Position numbers and translations under genes: made by a program
Shown here: piece after piece, positions 53,895-62,931 of the stretch
Position numbering within the stretch: the stretch's first letter is position 1
How the letters are laid out: every line of letters begins with the position of its first letter
The notes under the pieces: model-generated
The model's input: only the letters and a program-made list of their open reading frames with translations
What the model was told of the DNA's origin: nothing
Database searches by the model: none
From: Claveliimonas ammoniilytica
Lineage (GTDB): Bacteria; Bacillota; Clostridia; Lachnospirales; Lachnospiraceae
Length of the DNA stretch: 64,000 nt
Reading direction: 5' to 3'
NCBI RefSeq assembly: GCF_025567415.1
Contig: NZ_JAOQJV010000006.1
Span: 88,440 to 152,439 of the forward strand

Positions 53895-54090
53895 CATTCC
53901 TGTACTGCGAAAGGCAGGTCTCCCGGCTTATCACTCTGACGCATCCGATCCTTCCCGGTCTCCCAGTGGATACTTCTTCTGCTCGTGAAATACGGTGACG
54001 AGTTCGTACAGGATTCACACCTGTTTCCCTTTTCACCGGTCAGACCATACTTGTAATCCGACCGACACCTCACACATCTGTATTTAATTG
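53895..54090 (-). promoter_or_regulatory. Cobalamin riboswitch upstream of cbiK
   Basis: Minus strand shows GGGAAACAGGTG, CCTGTACGAACTCGTCAC, CCACTGGGA, GGGAAGGA and the B12 box AAGCCGGGAGACCTGCC (53913-53929). It closely resembles the riboswitch at 4915-5115. Repression by cobalamin through the downstream terminator is expected. Confidence 0.95.
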
Positions 54091-54110
54091 TATCACTCAT
54101 TTACCTAATT

Positions 54111-54139
54111 AATGTAACACGGAGTCGCAGGTCTGTCAA
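54111..54139 (-). promoter_or_regulatory. Promoter of the cbiK operon
   Basis: Perfect TTGACA (54134-54139) and TACATT (54111-54116) with 17 bp between on the minus strand. The bases after the -10 (AATTAGGTAA) repeat those at the other B12-riboswitch operon. Confidence 0.8.
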
Positions 54140-54164
54140 ACTAATTTACCCACAATACAAATCA

Positions 54165-54236
54165 TCAGAAGTGCCTAAAGGCACCTTCTGAGATTGTATG
54201 CGGTCGTCAAGGTCTCGAGCAAGCTCGGACTTTGAC
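54165..54236. repeat. Two tandem hairpins between lysW and cbiK
   Basis: TCAGAAG-TGCC-TAAA-GGCA-c-CTTCTGA (54165-54191) and GTCAAgGTC-t-CGAG-caag-CTCG-GAC-TTTGAC (54206-54236). With the terminator at 54249-54276 they give three consecutive stems. They may insulate the cbiK promoter from lysW transcription; no other role is evident. Confidence 0.6.
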
Positions 54237-54245
54237 TCGTCGCAA

Positions 54246-54276
54246 TACAAAATGGGAACCCTCTCGGATTCCCATT
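54246..54276 (-). terminator. Terminator-like hairpin after lysW
   Basis: AATGGGAA (54251-54258) pairs with TTCCCATT (54269-54276); the minus-strand side continues into TTTTGTATTG. It lies 15 bp after the lysW stop. Confidence 0.7.
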
Positions 54277-54290
54277 TCATATCATATCAA

Positions 54291-55910
54291 TTATTCTTCT
54301 TTTCCATATATCTTGCGAAGTACCAGCAGGGTTCCGATTGTCAGTACGATTCCGACCGGAAGTGCAATAAATGCTGTTCTCACAAAACCTGCGACCACGT
54401 ATGTCACAAATGAAATTGCCGCTACAGTGATAGCATATGGAAGCTGTGTAGATACATGATTCACATGATTACACTGTGCTCCCGCAGATGCCATGATCGT
54501 AGTATCAGAAATCGGTGAACAGTGATCTCCACATACTGCACCTGCCATACACGCTGAAATAGAAATGATCATCATTGTCTCATTTGTTCCCTGGAACACA
54601 GCTACTACGATCGGGATCAGGATACCAAAGGTTCCCCATGATGTACCAGTTGCAAATGCAAGGAAGCATCCTACCAGGAAAATGATTGCCGGAAGCAGAC
54701 TCATCAATCCGCCTGCTGCATGCTGCATTGCGTTAGCCACAAATTCTGCCGCGCCAAGGCTGTCTGTCATTGCCTTCAATGTCCATGCCATTGTCAGGAT
54801 CAGAATAGCCGGCACCATTGCCTTAAATCCTTCCGGAAGACATGACATGCAGTCTGCGAAGTTCAGTACACGTCTTACCAGATAGAACACAATGGAAATG
54901 ATCAGTGCGAAAAAGCTTCCTACCGCAAGTCCTACGGATGCATCACTGTTAGAAAATGCAGTGATAAAATCGTCACCCTCGAAGAATCCGCCGGACCAGA
55001 TCATTCCAATGATACAGCAGATGATCAGTACTACGATCGGAAAGACCAGATCAATAACTCTTCCTTTCTGATTCACGATTTCTTTGGAAGCATTCTCATA
55101 TGGTCTGTCAGGAGTTGTATAAATGTCCCCATTCTTAACTGCATTATCTTCATGGACTTTCATCGGACCATACTCTACTTTGAGGAGTACCAGACCAAAC
55201 ATCATAATAATGGTAAGTAATGCATAGAAATTATACGGAATTGCTCTTACAAAAATAGACAATCCATCTTCACCCTCTACGAATCCTGTAACAGCTGCTG
55301 CCCAGGATGAGATTGGTGCAATAATACATACCGGAGCTGCTGTCGCATCAATCAGATAAGATAACTTCGCTCTGGATACATTATGACGGTCTGTTACCGG
55401 ACGCATAACACTTCCGACTGTCAGACAGTTAAAATAGTCATCGATAAAGATCAGGATACCCAAAATAATCGTTGCAATCTGTGCACCTACACGTGTCTTG
55501 ATGTGTACTTCAGCCCAACGTCCAAATGCTGCCGAACCTCCCGCACGATTCATCAGACACACGATCGTTCCCAGAATTACCAGGAAGATCAGAATACCCA
55601 TATTGTAACTGTCAGCCAGTACTCCGACGAATCCATCCTGTACAACATGTGTAACCGTTTTTTCAAATGTAAAGTTAGAATAAAATACGCCACCAATCAC
55701 AATACCGATAAACAGCGAACTGTATACTTCCTTAGTAATCAATGCAAGCGCGATTGCCACTACCGGCGGAATCAATGCCCAAAAGCTGGCGTACATATTT
55801 GGAACATACTCTTCTGCTCCGTCTGCTGCAAATGCGATCACCGGACAGCACATTACCATTAATGCAATGGCAGATATCGTCCAAGCGATCTTTCTCTTCA
55901 TGTTGTTCAT
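54291..55910 (-). CDS. lysW: NhaC-superfamily transporter, predicted lysine carrier
   Basis: 539 residues with about 12 membrane segments. The N-terminus (MKRKIAWTISAIALMVM, ending AFAAD) looks like a cleavable signal or an extra helix. NhaC-family landmarks are FIDDYFNCLTVGSVMRPVTD, IAPISSWAAAVTGFVEG, FATGTSWGTFGILIPIVV and GAVCGDHCSPISDTTIMASA. By sequence alone it would be called a Na+/H+ antiporter. The lysine riboswitch upstream places it in the LysW group, proposed in comparative genomics as lysine transporters of the NhaC superfamily. Substrate therefore rests on regulation. Confidence 0.85.
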   Translation of the reverse strand: MNNMKRKIAWTISAIALMVMCCPVIAFAADGAEEYVPNMYASFWALIPPVVAIALALITKEVYSSLFIGIVIGGVFYSNFTFEKTVTHVVQDGFVGVLADSYNMGILIFLVILGTIVCLMNRAGGSAAFGRWAEVHIKTRVGAQIATIILGILIFIDDYFNCLTVGSVMRPVTDRHNVSRAKLSYLIDATAAPVCIIAPISSWAAAVTGFVEGEDGLSIFVRAIPYNFYALLTIIMMFGLVLLKVEYGPMKVHEDNAVKNGDIYTTPDRPYENASKEIVNQKGRVIDLVFPIVVLIICCIIGMIWSGGFFEGDDFITAFSNSDASVGLAVGSFFALIISIVFYLVRRVLNFADCMSCLPEGFKAMVPAILILTMAWTLKAMTDSLGAAEFVANAMQHAAGGLMSLLPAIIFLVGCFLAFATGTSWGTFGILIPIVVAVFQGTNETMMIISISACMAGAVCGDHCSPISDTTIMASAGAQCNHVNHVSTQLPYAITVAAISFVTYVVAGFVRTAFIALPVGIVLTIGTLLVLRKIYGKEE

Positions 55911-55960
55911 ATAATACCTCTCTTCTCTCTTAGATACTCTATAACATTAGTGTTACTATA

Positions 55961-56009
55961 CGAAGAAAGTCATGGACAATGCTTACGCACACTATCCATG
56001 ACTTTAAAT
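55961..56009 (-). terminator. Hairpin in the lysW leader, probable riboswitch expression platform
   Basis: AAAGTCATGGA (55966-55976) pairs with TCCATGACTTT (55995-56005), 11 perfect pairs, between lysine aptamer and lysW. On the minus strand it is followed by CTTCGTATAG, a poor U-tract, so it may work by termination or otherwise. Confidence 0.6.
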
Positions 56010-56049
56010 ACTAAATCAACACTTTATAAAATGTATCTCACTTATATTC

Positions 56050-56215
56050 ATCATGATAGCGCTCCACTTTCGTGACAGTCCGCAAGATATTCTCCTGCAG
56101 CCCAGACAAATCCTTTGGCTTAAATCTGTCTTCGGCAGTCTCCCCTTTCTCATACAACAGTGTGCCACACTATCGTCATATGATACTCATGAAACCTGCG
56201 CCTCTATCCAAGACC
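56050..56215 (-). promoter_or_regulatory. Lysine riboswitch (L-box)
   Basis: Minus strand carries the L-box core in order: ATAGAGGCGCAGGTTTCAT, GAGTA, a P3 arm, AGAAAGGGGAGACTGCCGAAG, a P4 arm containing TTTAAGCCAAAGGATTTG, and TCTGGGCTGCAGGAGA. The AGAGGCGC and GGGGA...GCCGAAG elements are diagnostic. High lysine should switch off lysW. Confidence 0.9.
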
Positions 56216-56232
56216 TTATTCATATAGTATAT

Positions 56233-56261
56233 GTTTTATCATGTCTGAATCAAAATGTCAA
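56233..56261 (-). promoter_or_regulatory. Promoter of the lysine-riboswitch/lysW transcript
   Basis: TTGACA (56256-56261) and TAAAAC (56233-56238) with a 17-bp spacer on the minus strand, just upstream of the aptamer. Confidence 0.65.
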
Positions 56262-56327
56262 CCGTTACTATTTTATCAAACATTTGATATATCAAACACT
56301 TCATACGGACATAGCAATACTCTGGTT

Positions 56328-57125
56328 TTAATCCGATTTTTTGCGGTTCACCTGCAGAAGCAGACTGATTCCAAGTGGATTAATTACTACTCCTGTGGCC
56401 TCTTTTGCCAGATGTTTCAGAAATTCTGCTTCTGTCATAACCGCCGTCTCCACTTTCATGGTTGGATTCACATGTTGGAACTTCAGGAATTCCTGCATGT
56501 CGCTGAACATTGGCTGCAAAGAGCCACCATCCTTCGTCTTCAGAAGGGGGGTTGTTCCTTCCTTAGTTCTTGCCACAATGTAATATCCTTCCCGGTAATG
56601 AGTCATCATCTCTTCCTGAAGCTCTTTTAATTCTTCTTCATGTTCCTGCGCCTTTGTCCCGCGCGAAAGCTGTGTGAAGTAGATAGCTGTCAGATGAAAT
56701 TCCGGATTTTCCACACGAAACTTTGGCTTTTCTCCTGCGTCCAACGCCTTTCTGATCTCATATGTAAAACGAGGAATATCCGGACGGTTAATTACCTTAT
56801 CCAAATCCAGACGTACCTGCGATTCCTCTCCTTTGTTGATCAGAACCGCATTAACGCCCAAAGAATAAAGATTTGCAAAAAATCCAAATCTCTGCTTCTG
56901 CGGAAGATGAGCAGTACGCACTCTGTATCCTGCGTCCCCAATCTTCTTAGCTTCTTTTTCCGCCATTTCCCTGTTCTCATATACCAACACCTGATCGTCA
57001 CAGGTCTCAATATCACATTCTACATACGGCAGTCTGGTACTGTCACATACAATTGCTGTCAGATCCGGCGCTGTCTGTAACAGTTCTATTTCTTTTTTTC
57101 TGTTCTCGGATTTATTCACCATCAT
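56328..57125 (-). CDS. SseB-family-like protein
   Basis: 265 residues, cytoplasmic. The C-terminal half contains two SseB-like patterns (YIVARTKEGTTPLL, DGGSLQPMFSDMQEFLKF, and ending ATGVVINPLGISLLL); the N-terminal half (YRVRTAHLPQKQRFGFFANL, LGVNAVLINKGEE) looks like a diverged copy of the same fold. SseB N-terminal-domain proteins are common in Firmicutes and Actinobacteria, with no agreed function. It lies 84 bp after nifJ, separated from it by a terminator. Confidence 0.65.
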   Translation of the reverse strand: MMVNKSENRKKEIELLQTAPDLTAIVCDSTRLPYVECDIETCDDQVLVYENREMAEKEAKKIGDAGYRVRTAHLPQKQRFGFFANLYSLGVNAVLINKGEESQVRLDLDKVINRPDIPRFTYEIRKALDAGEKPKFRVENPEFHLTAIYFTQLSRGTKAQEHEEELKELQEEMMTHYREGYYIVARTKEGTTPLLKTKDGGSLQPMFSDMQEFLKFQHVNPTMKVETAVMTEAEFLKHLAKEATGVVINPLGISLLLQVNRKKSD

Positions 57126-57144
57126 GATCCGGTCTCCTCTTTGA

Positions 57145-57178
57145 AAAGAAGTCCGCCGGAATGACCCGACGGACTTCT
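57145..57178 (-). terminator. Intrinsic terminator after nifJ
   Basis: Minus strand GAAGTCCGTCGG-gtcatt-CCGGCGGACTTC followed by TTTTC: a 12-bp stem with one wobble. Confidence 0.9.
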
Positions 57179-57208
57179 GATTTATTTTTCTGTCGAATAA
57201 GCTGCTAT

Positions 57209-60200
57209 TTATTCTGCTCCGTACAGAGTAACGAGCTTCTTCAGATATTCGTATCTGTCTTTTGCTTCTGATTCATTCTTAGCAAACAGAACTTCTGCTT
57301 TCTCTGGATAGAATCTAGCAAGAGAATTGTAACGAACTTCTCCGTTCAGGAAGTCTTTGTATCCTTCCATCTTAGGCTCTTTGCTGTCCAGAGTAAACTT
57401 AGCGCCTTCTGCTGCCGGGTTGAATCTGAAGTTATTCCAGTATCCGCACTCAACTGCAAGCTGTTCCTCTGTCTGAGCTTTGCTCATACCCTTCTTAATA
57501 CCATGGTTGATACATGGAGCGTATGCGATGATCAATGATGGTCCCGGATATGCCTCTGCCTCTGCGATTGCCTTAACTGTCTGATTGAAGTCAGCACCCA
57601 TAGCGATCTGTGCAACATATACGTAACCATAGCTCATTGCAATACCAGCAAGGTCTTTCTTCTTAGTCTCTTTACCACCTGCTGCGAACTGAGCAACAGC
57701 ACCTGTCTTAGTAGACTTAGAAGACTGTCCACCTGTGTTAGAGTATACCTCTGTATCGAATACCATAACGTTGATGTCCTTGCCACTTGCAAGTACGTGG
57801 TCAACACCACCGAATCCGATATCGTAAGCCCATCCGTCACCACCGAAGATCCACTGTGACTTCTTAGCAAGGAAATCTTTGTTCTTAACGATATCCTGGC
57901 ATGTCTCACAGTCGCATCCTTCTAATGCAGCAACAAGTTTGTCTGTAGCGCTTCCGTTAGTAGCACCGCAGCTGTATGTGTCAAGCCATTCAGCGCAAGC
58001 AGCCTTAACTTCTTCTGAAGCTTTTTCTGAAGCAGCTACTGTCTCAACTTTAGCTTTCAGTCCTTCTCTCAGAGCTTTCTGAGCTAACAGCATACCATAT
58101 CCGAACTCAGCGTTATCTTCGAACAATGAGTTAGACCAAGCCGGTCCTTTTCCTTCCGGTGTTACTGTATAAGGTGTAGACGGTGAAGAGTTACCCCAGA
58201 TTGATGAACATCCAGTTGCATTCGCAATGTACATTCTGTCACCGAATAACTGTGTTATAAGTTTAGCGTAAGGTGTCTCACCACAACCTGCACAAGCACC
58301 TGAGAACTCAAGCAGAGGCTGTTTAAACTGGCTACCCTTAACGGTATTCTCTTTGAACTTAGCAACAACTTCTGGCTTAACCGGAATCTCTGTTCCGAAA
58401 TCGAAGAATGTCTGCTCTCCGGCATTCTCTTCCATATTAGCCATAACAAGTGCTTTCTCACCCTTCTTGCCTGGGCAAACGTTAGCACATGATCCACATC
58501 CTGTACAGTCATAAGCTGATACAGTCATTGTGAACTTCATACCCGGCATACCGATCATATCAATTGTCTTCAGTCCTTCCGGAGCCTTAGCCATATCTTC
58601 TTCTGTCAATGCTACCGGACGGATAACTGCGTGCGGACATACATATGCACAACGGTTACACTGGATACAGTTTTCTGATTTCCATACCGGGATATCTACT
58701 GCAATACCACGTTTCTCATATGCAGCAGTACCTGACGGTGTAGAACCATCTACGTAATCTGTAAATGCAGATACAGGCAGTGTATTACCTTCCTGAGCAT
58801 TTACCTTAGCCTGGATATTCTTAACGAATTTAACAGCGTCTTCTCTTCCACCCTTAACTTCTGGTGAGAACAGGCCTTCATCCTCGCATGACTTCCAGCT
58901 CTCCGGTACTTCTACTGCAACTACCTGCTTAGCACCAGCATCGATTGCATCGTAGTTCATCTGTACGATCTTATCACCTTTTCTTCCGTAAGTAGCCTTA
59001 GCTGCTTTCTTCATCAGGTCAATAGCTTCTTCCTCCGGAATGATAGCTGCCAGTTTGAAGAATGCTGACTGAAGTACGGTATTGATACGACCGCCAAGTC
59101 CGATCTCTTTACCAATCTTGATACCGTCGATTGTGTAAAGCTTGATGTTGTGGTTAGCGATGAATGCTTTTACCTGTCCTGGCAGATGTTTCTCAAGACC
59201 TTCCATATCCCATGGGCAGTTCAGAAGGAATGTACCGCCATCAACCAGCTCCTGTACCATGTTATACTTGTTAACATAGGACGGATTGTGACATGCTACA
59301 AAGTTAGCCTTGTGAATCAGGTAAGTAGACTTGATCGGCTTCTTACCGAAACGCAGGTGAGACATTGTAACACCGCCTGACTTCTTAGAGTCGTAATCGA
59401 AGTATGCCTGAGCATACATATCTGTATTATCACCAATGATCTTGATAGAGTTCTTGTTAGCACCTACAGTACCATCTGCTCCCAGACCCCAGAACTTACA
59501 GTTGATTGTTCCTTCCGGTGTAGTAACCAGAGGTGCTCCAACTTCCAGTGAAAGTCCTGTAACATCATCCACGATACCGATTGTGAATTTAGCTTTTGTT
59601 GTGTTCTCATATACTGCAACGATCTGTGCAGGTGTTGTATCTTTAGAACCTAATCCGTAACGTCCTGACTGTACCGGTACTGCATCGAACTTAGATCCCT
59701 TCAGAGCTGCTACAACGTCCAGATATAATGGCTCGCCAAGTGCTCCCGGCTCTTTTGTTCTGTCTAATACTGTAATTGTCTTAACGCTGTCCGGAATAGC
59801 ACTGATCAATGCCTCTGCGCTGAATGGTCTGTAAAGACGAACCTTTACAACACCAACCTTCTTGCCTGCCTCTACCAGGTAATCAACTGTCTCGTCGATT
59901 GTATCACAGACAGAACCCATAGCAACGATTACATGCTCTGCATCTTCTGCTCCGTAGTAGTTGAACAGTTTGTAGTTTGTTCCGATCTTCTCATTAACCT
60001 TGTCCATGTACTCCTGTACGATAGCCGGCATAGCATCGTAATATGGGTTACATGCTTCTCTTGCCTGGAAGAAGATATCCGGGTTCTGAGCTGAACCTCT
60101 CTGACATGGGTGATTTGGATTCAGAGCGTGCTTTCTGAAAGCATCAACTGCGTCCATATCTACCATATCTTTCAGATCTTCGTAATCCCATGTCTCGATC

Positions 60201-60745
60201 TTCTGAATCTCGTGTGATGTACGGAATCCATCGAAGAAGTTGATAAACGGAATACGTCCTTTGATAGCTGCGCAGTGTGCAACCGGTGTCAGGTCCATTA
60301 CTTCCTGTACACTGGACTCACAGAGCATAGCACATCCGGTCTGACGACAGGCGTAAACATCTGAGTGATCTCCAAAGATTGATAATGCATGGCTTGCGAT
60401 AGCACGAGCAGATACGTTAAATACACCCGGAAGCTGCTCGCCAGCTATTTTGTAAAGGTTTGGAATCATAAGCAGCAGACCCTGTGAAGCTGTATAAGTA
60501 GTTGTCAGAGCTCCTGCTGCCAGAGATCCGTGAACTGTACCTGCTGCACCTGCCTCTGACTGCATCTCTGTAACCTGTACTTCCTGTCCAAAGATGTTCT
60601 TTCTTCCCTGTGTTGCCCACTCGTCTGTAGCTTCTGCCATAACAGATGAAGGTGTGATTGGGTAAATTGCTGCAACGTCTGTGTATGCATAGGAAGCATG
60701 AGCCGCTGCATGGTTACCATCCATGGTCTTCATTTTTCTTGCCAT
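57209..60745 (-). CDS. nifJ: Pyruvate:ferredoxin (flavodoxin) oxidoreductase
   Basis: Central anaerobic enzyme: pyruvate + CoA to acetyl-CoA + CO2, with electrons to ferredoxin. 1178 residues, single-chain PFOR. Domain order: pyruvate-binding N-terminus (ASYAYTDVAAIYPITPSSVM), CoA-binding and gamma domains, the two-cluster ferredoxin domain (CIQCNRCAYVCPHAV and CTGCGSCANVCPG), a proximal cluster (FSGACAGCGETPY), and the TPP-binding domain (GDGWAYDIGFGGVDHVLASG, FDTEVYSNTGGQ). Strong promoter, own terminator. Confidence 0.98.
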   Translation of the reverse strand: MARKMKTMDGNHAAAHASYAYTDVAAIYPITPSSVMAEATDEWATQGRKNIFGQEVQVTEMQSEAGAAGTVHGSLAAGALTTTYTASQGLLLMIPNLYKIAGEQLPGVFNVSARAIASHALSIFGDHSDVYACRQTGCAMLCESSVQEVMDLTPVAHCAAIKGRIPFINFFDGFRTSHEIQKIETWDYEDLKDMVDMDAVDAFRKHALNPNHPCQRGSAQNPDIFFQAREACNPYYDAMPAIVQEYMDKVNEKIGTNYKLFNYYGAEDAEHVIVAMGSVCDTIDETVDYLVEAGKKVGVVKVRLYRPFSAEALISAIPDSVKTITVLDRTKEPGALGEPLYLDVVAALKGSKFDAVPVQSGRYGLGSKDTTPAQIVAVYENTTKAKFTIGIVDDVTGLSLEVGAPLVTTPEGTINCKFWGLGADGTVGANKNSIKIIGDNTDMYAQAYFDYDSKKSGGVTMSHLRFGKKPIKSTYLIHKANFVACHNPSYVNKYNMVQELVDGGTFLLNCPWDMEGLEKHLPGQVKAFIANHNIKLYTIDGIKIGKEIGLGGRINTVLQSAFFKLAAIIPEEEAIDLMKKAAKATYGRKGDKIVQMNYDAIDAGAKQVVAVEVPESWKSCEDEGLFSPEVKGGREDAVKFVKNIQAKVNAQEGNTLPVSAFTDYVDGSTPSGTAAYEKRGIAVDIPVWKSENCIQCNRCAYVCPHAVIRPVALTEEDMAKAPEGLKTIDMIGMPGMKFTMTVSAYDCTGCGSCANVCPGKKGEKALVMANMEENAGEQTFFDFGTEIPVKPEVVAKFKENTVKGSQFKQPLLEFSGACAGCGETPYAKLITQLFGDRMYIANATGCSSIWGNSSPSTPYTVTPEGKGPAWSNSLFEDNAEFGYGMLLAQKALREGLKAKVETVAASEKASEEVKAACAEWLDTYSCGATNGSATDKLVAALEGCDCETCQDIVKNKDFLAKKSQWIFGGDGWAYDIGFGGVDHVLASGKDINVMVFDTEVYSNTGGQSSKSTKTGAVAQFAAGGKETKKKDLAGIAMSYGYVYVAQIAMGADFNQTVKAIAEAEAYPGPSLIIAYAPCINHGIKKGMSKAQTEEQLAVECGYWNNFRFNPAAEGAKFTLDSKEPKMEGYKDFLNGEVRYNSLARFYPEKAEVLFAKNESEAKDRYEYLKKLVTLYGAE

Positions 60746-60800
60746 TTCAATGTTCCTCCTTAGAATTTTGTCTTAAAATTTCATTTTGACGTATGTAATT

Positions 60801-60829
60801 ATTATATCCCCTGCCCTGTTAAAAGTCCA
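60801..60829 (-). promoter_or_regulatory. Promoter of nifJ
   Basis: TGGACT (60824-60829) and perfect TATAAT (60801-60806) with 17 bp between on the minus strand, 56 bp before the start codon. Confidence 0.7.
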
Positions 60830-60884
60830 GTTATTCCCCCGAATATATTGTTCCTTTTCCAATACAACATACTACATTGTATAT

Positions 60885-60914
60885 TAAAAGGACAGATTCC
60901 GCTGAAATCTGTCC
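60885..60914 (-). terminator. Intrinsic terminator after lgt
   Basis: Minus strand GGACAGATT-tcagcgg-AATCTGTCC followed by TTTTAATA: a perfect 9-bp stem with U-tract. Confidence 0.9.
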
Positions 60915-60920
60915 CTCGCA

Positions 60921-61796
60921 TCATTCTATATTATTCTTTTGACTCTTTTTTATCTTTTTGCGCTGCACGATAATAATTGCCGTCGCGCCCACAAACAGAA
61001 TCAGTGCCAGAACTCTTGACACCGGTATTCCTATTCCCGGGATCAGAAGCTGATCTGTCCTGAGACCTTCAATCCAAAATCTGCCTAATCCATATCCTGC
61101 CAGATATACTAAAAAAATCTCGCCCTGGAACTTCTGTCTGTGTCGGTACCAGAACAAGAATGTCAGCACTAACAGGCACCATGCAGATTCATACAAAAAA
61201 GTCGGATGTACCTGAATATAACCTACGCCATCTATCATTTCCAGTTCATCCCGCATCTGCTGTGTCACGTCACCGATCCTCACCGCATCCAACGGAAGTC
61301 TCATTGCAAACAGGCTGTTCGTATATTTCCCAAAAGCTTCTCTGTTAAAAAAATTACCCCAGCGTCCGATCGCCTGTCCGAGCACCAGCCCATGACAGGC
61401 AGTATCCAGGAGTATCCCCGCTGCCAAATGTCGTCTTTTCGCAAATACAAACACCGTAATAACTGCTGCGATCACCCCACCATAGATTGCCAGTCCACCT
61501 TGCCGGATATTAAAAATACTTAACAAATCATTTTTATACATATCCCAGGAAAATACAACATAGTATACTCTGGCTCCGATAATACCAAAGATAACCCCAT
61601 AAATAGCCAGATCTATATAATCTTCCTGATTCTGTCCGGTCTTCTTTGCCACATGCATAGCTATCAGCAAACCCGCCAATATGCCAAGACCAATAATAAC
61701 CCCATAGTATGCAACATCAAAATGGAATACACTGATCGTTTTTCCCACATTTTTCAAATGAATGCCGAGATTCGGAAAATCAATTGTTTCATGCAT
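60921..61796 (-). CDS. lgt: Prolipoprotein diacylglyceryl transferase
   Basis: Transfers diacylglycerol to the lipobox Cys of exported lipoproteins, including the CbiK, solute-binding and beta-domain lipoproteins of this window. 291 residues with seven hydrophobic segments. Signature GQAIGRWGNFFNREAFG and RQGGLAIYGGVIAA; C-terminal GRFWIEGLRTDQL. Confidence 0.96.
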   Translation of the reverse strand: MHETIDFPNLGIHLKNVGKTISVFHFDVAYYGVIIGLGILAGLLIAMHVAKKTGQNQEDYIDLAIYGVIFGIIGARVYYVVFSWDMYKNDLLSIFNIRQGGLAIYGGVIAAVITVFVFAKRRHLAAGILLDTACHGLVLGQAIGRWGNFFNREAFGKYTNSLFAMRLPLDAVRIGDVTQQMRDELEMIDGVGYIQVHPTFLYESAWCLLVLTFLFWYRHRQKFQGEIFLVYLAGYGLGRFWIEGLRTDQLLIPGIGIPVSRVLALILFVGATAIIIVQRKKIKKSQKNNIE

Positions 61797-61830
61797 ATTA
61801 ACAACACTCTCTTTCTTTCCGGATCACATT

Positions 61831-62931
61831 CTACACATTAAAGCGGAACAGCATAATATCTCCATCCTGTACGACATAGTCTTTTCCTTCCAGACGAATC
61901 AGCCCTTTCTCTTTAGCTGCATTGTGAGATCCACATGCGATCAGGTCATCATATGCAACAACTTCTGCACGGATGAATCCACGTTCAAAGTCTGTATGAA
62001 TCTTGCCTGCAGCCTGCGGTGCCTTAGTTCCCTTGGTGATTGTCCACGCACGAACCTCCGGCTCACCTGCTGTCAGGTAACTGATCAACCCCAGCAGTCT
62101 GTAGCTTGCACGGATCAGTTTCTCAAGTCCTGACTCCTTAAGTCCGAGATCCTCTAAGAACATCTTCTTCTCATCATCCTCTAACTCAGCGATCTCCTGC
62201 TCAATCTGAGCACATACCACAAATACTTCACACTTCTCTTCCTCTGCATATTTGCGAAGTGTCTGTACGCCTTCGTTGTCTTCTCCGTCATTTGGCAGAT
62301 CATCCTCTGTCACATTAGCCGCAAAGATTACCGGCTTTGCAGTCAGCAGATTGAAGCTCTGGAACAGTTCTTCCTCTTCCTCATCTTCAAAATCATCAAA
62401 GTTCTTGGCAAGACGTCCATCTTCCAGATATGCTTTGATCTTCTCCAGAAGCTTCAGCTCTTTAGCTGCCGCCTTGTCATTCCTTGCTGATCTCGCTGTC
62501 TTGGCAATTCTTCTGTCCAACACTTCAATATCAGAAAAGATCAGTTCCAGATTAATTGTCTCTACGTCACGCATCGGATCGATACTTCCGTCTACATGTA
62601 CAATATTGCTGTCCTCAAAGCAACGTACTACGTGTACAATCGCATCCACTTCACGAATATTCGCCAGAAACTGGTTGCCAAGTCCTTCACCCTTAGAAGC
62701 TCCTTTTACCAACCCTGCGATATCTACAAATTCAATTGCTGCCGGGATGATCTTCTTGGTATGATACATCTCACCAAGTACATTCAGACGCTCATCCGGT
62801 ACAGTAACAACTCCTACGTTCGGATCAATCGTACAGAATGGGTAGTTGGCTGACTCAGCTCCAGCCTTTGTCAGTGAATTGAACAATGTACTTTTTCCTA
62901 CATTTGGAAGTCCCACGATTCCTAATTTCAT
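61831..62931 (-). CDS. ychF: Redox-regulated ATPase/GTPase YchF
   Basis: Obg-related P-loop NTPase that binds ATP in preference to GTP; ribosome-associated. 366 residues. GLPNVGKSTLFNSLTKAG, DIAGLVKGASKGEGLGNQFL, FAANVTEDDL (G4 NxxE type) and the C-terminal TGS-like domain with PQAAGKIHTDFERGFIRAEV. Confidence 0.97.
   Translation of the reverse strand: MKLGIVGLPNVGKSTLFNSLTKAGAESANYPFCTIDPNVGVVTVPDERLNVLGEMYHTKKIIPAAIEFVDIAGLVKGASKGEGLGNQFLANIREVDAIVHVVRCFEDSNIVHVDGSIDPMRDVETINLELIFSDIEVLDRRIAKTARSARNDKAAAKELKLLEKIKAYLEDGRLAKNFDDFEDEEEEELFQSFNLLTAKPVIFAANVTEDDLPNDGEDNEGVQTLRKYAEEEKCEVFVVCAQIEQEIAELEDDEKKMFLEDLGLKESGLEKLIRASYRLLGLISYLTAGEPEVRAWTITKGTKAPQAAGKIHTDFERGFIRAEVVAYDDLIACGSHNAAKEKGLIRLEGKDYVVQDGDIMLFRFNV

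Noticed and set aside
53836..54100. Two overlapping 66-68-codon minus-strand frames before cbiK
   Set aside because: Both lie within the second cobalamin riboswitch and have no ribosome binding site.
54291..55910. Plain Na+/H+ antiporter annotation
   Set aside because: The lysine riboswitch directly upstream makes a lysine carrier more likely, though transport is untested.
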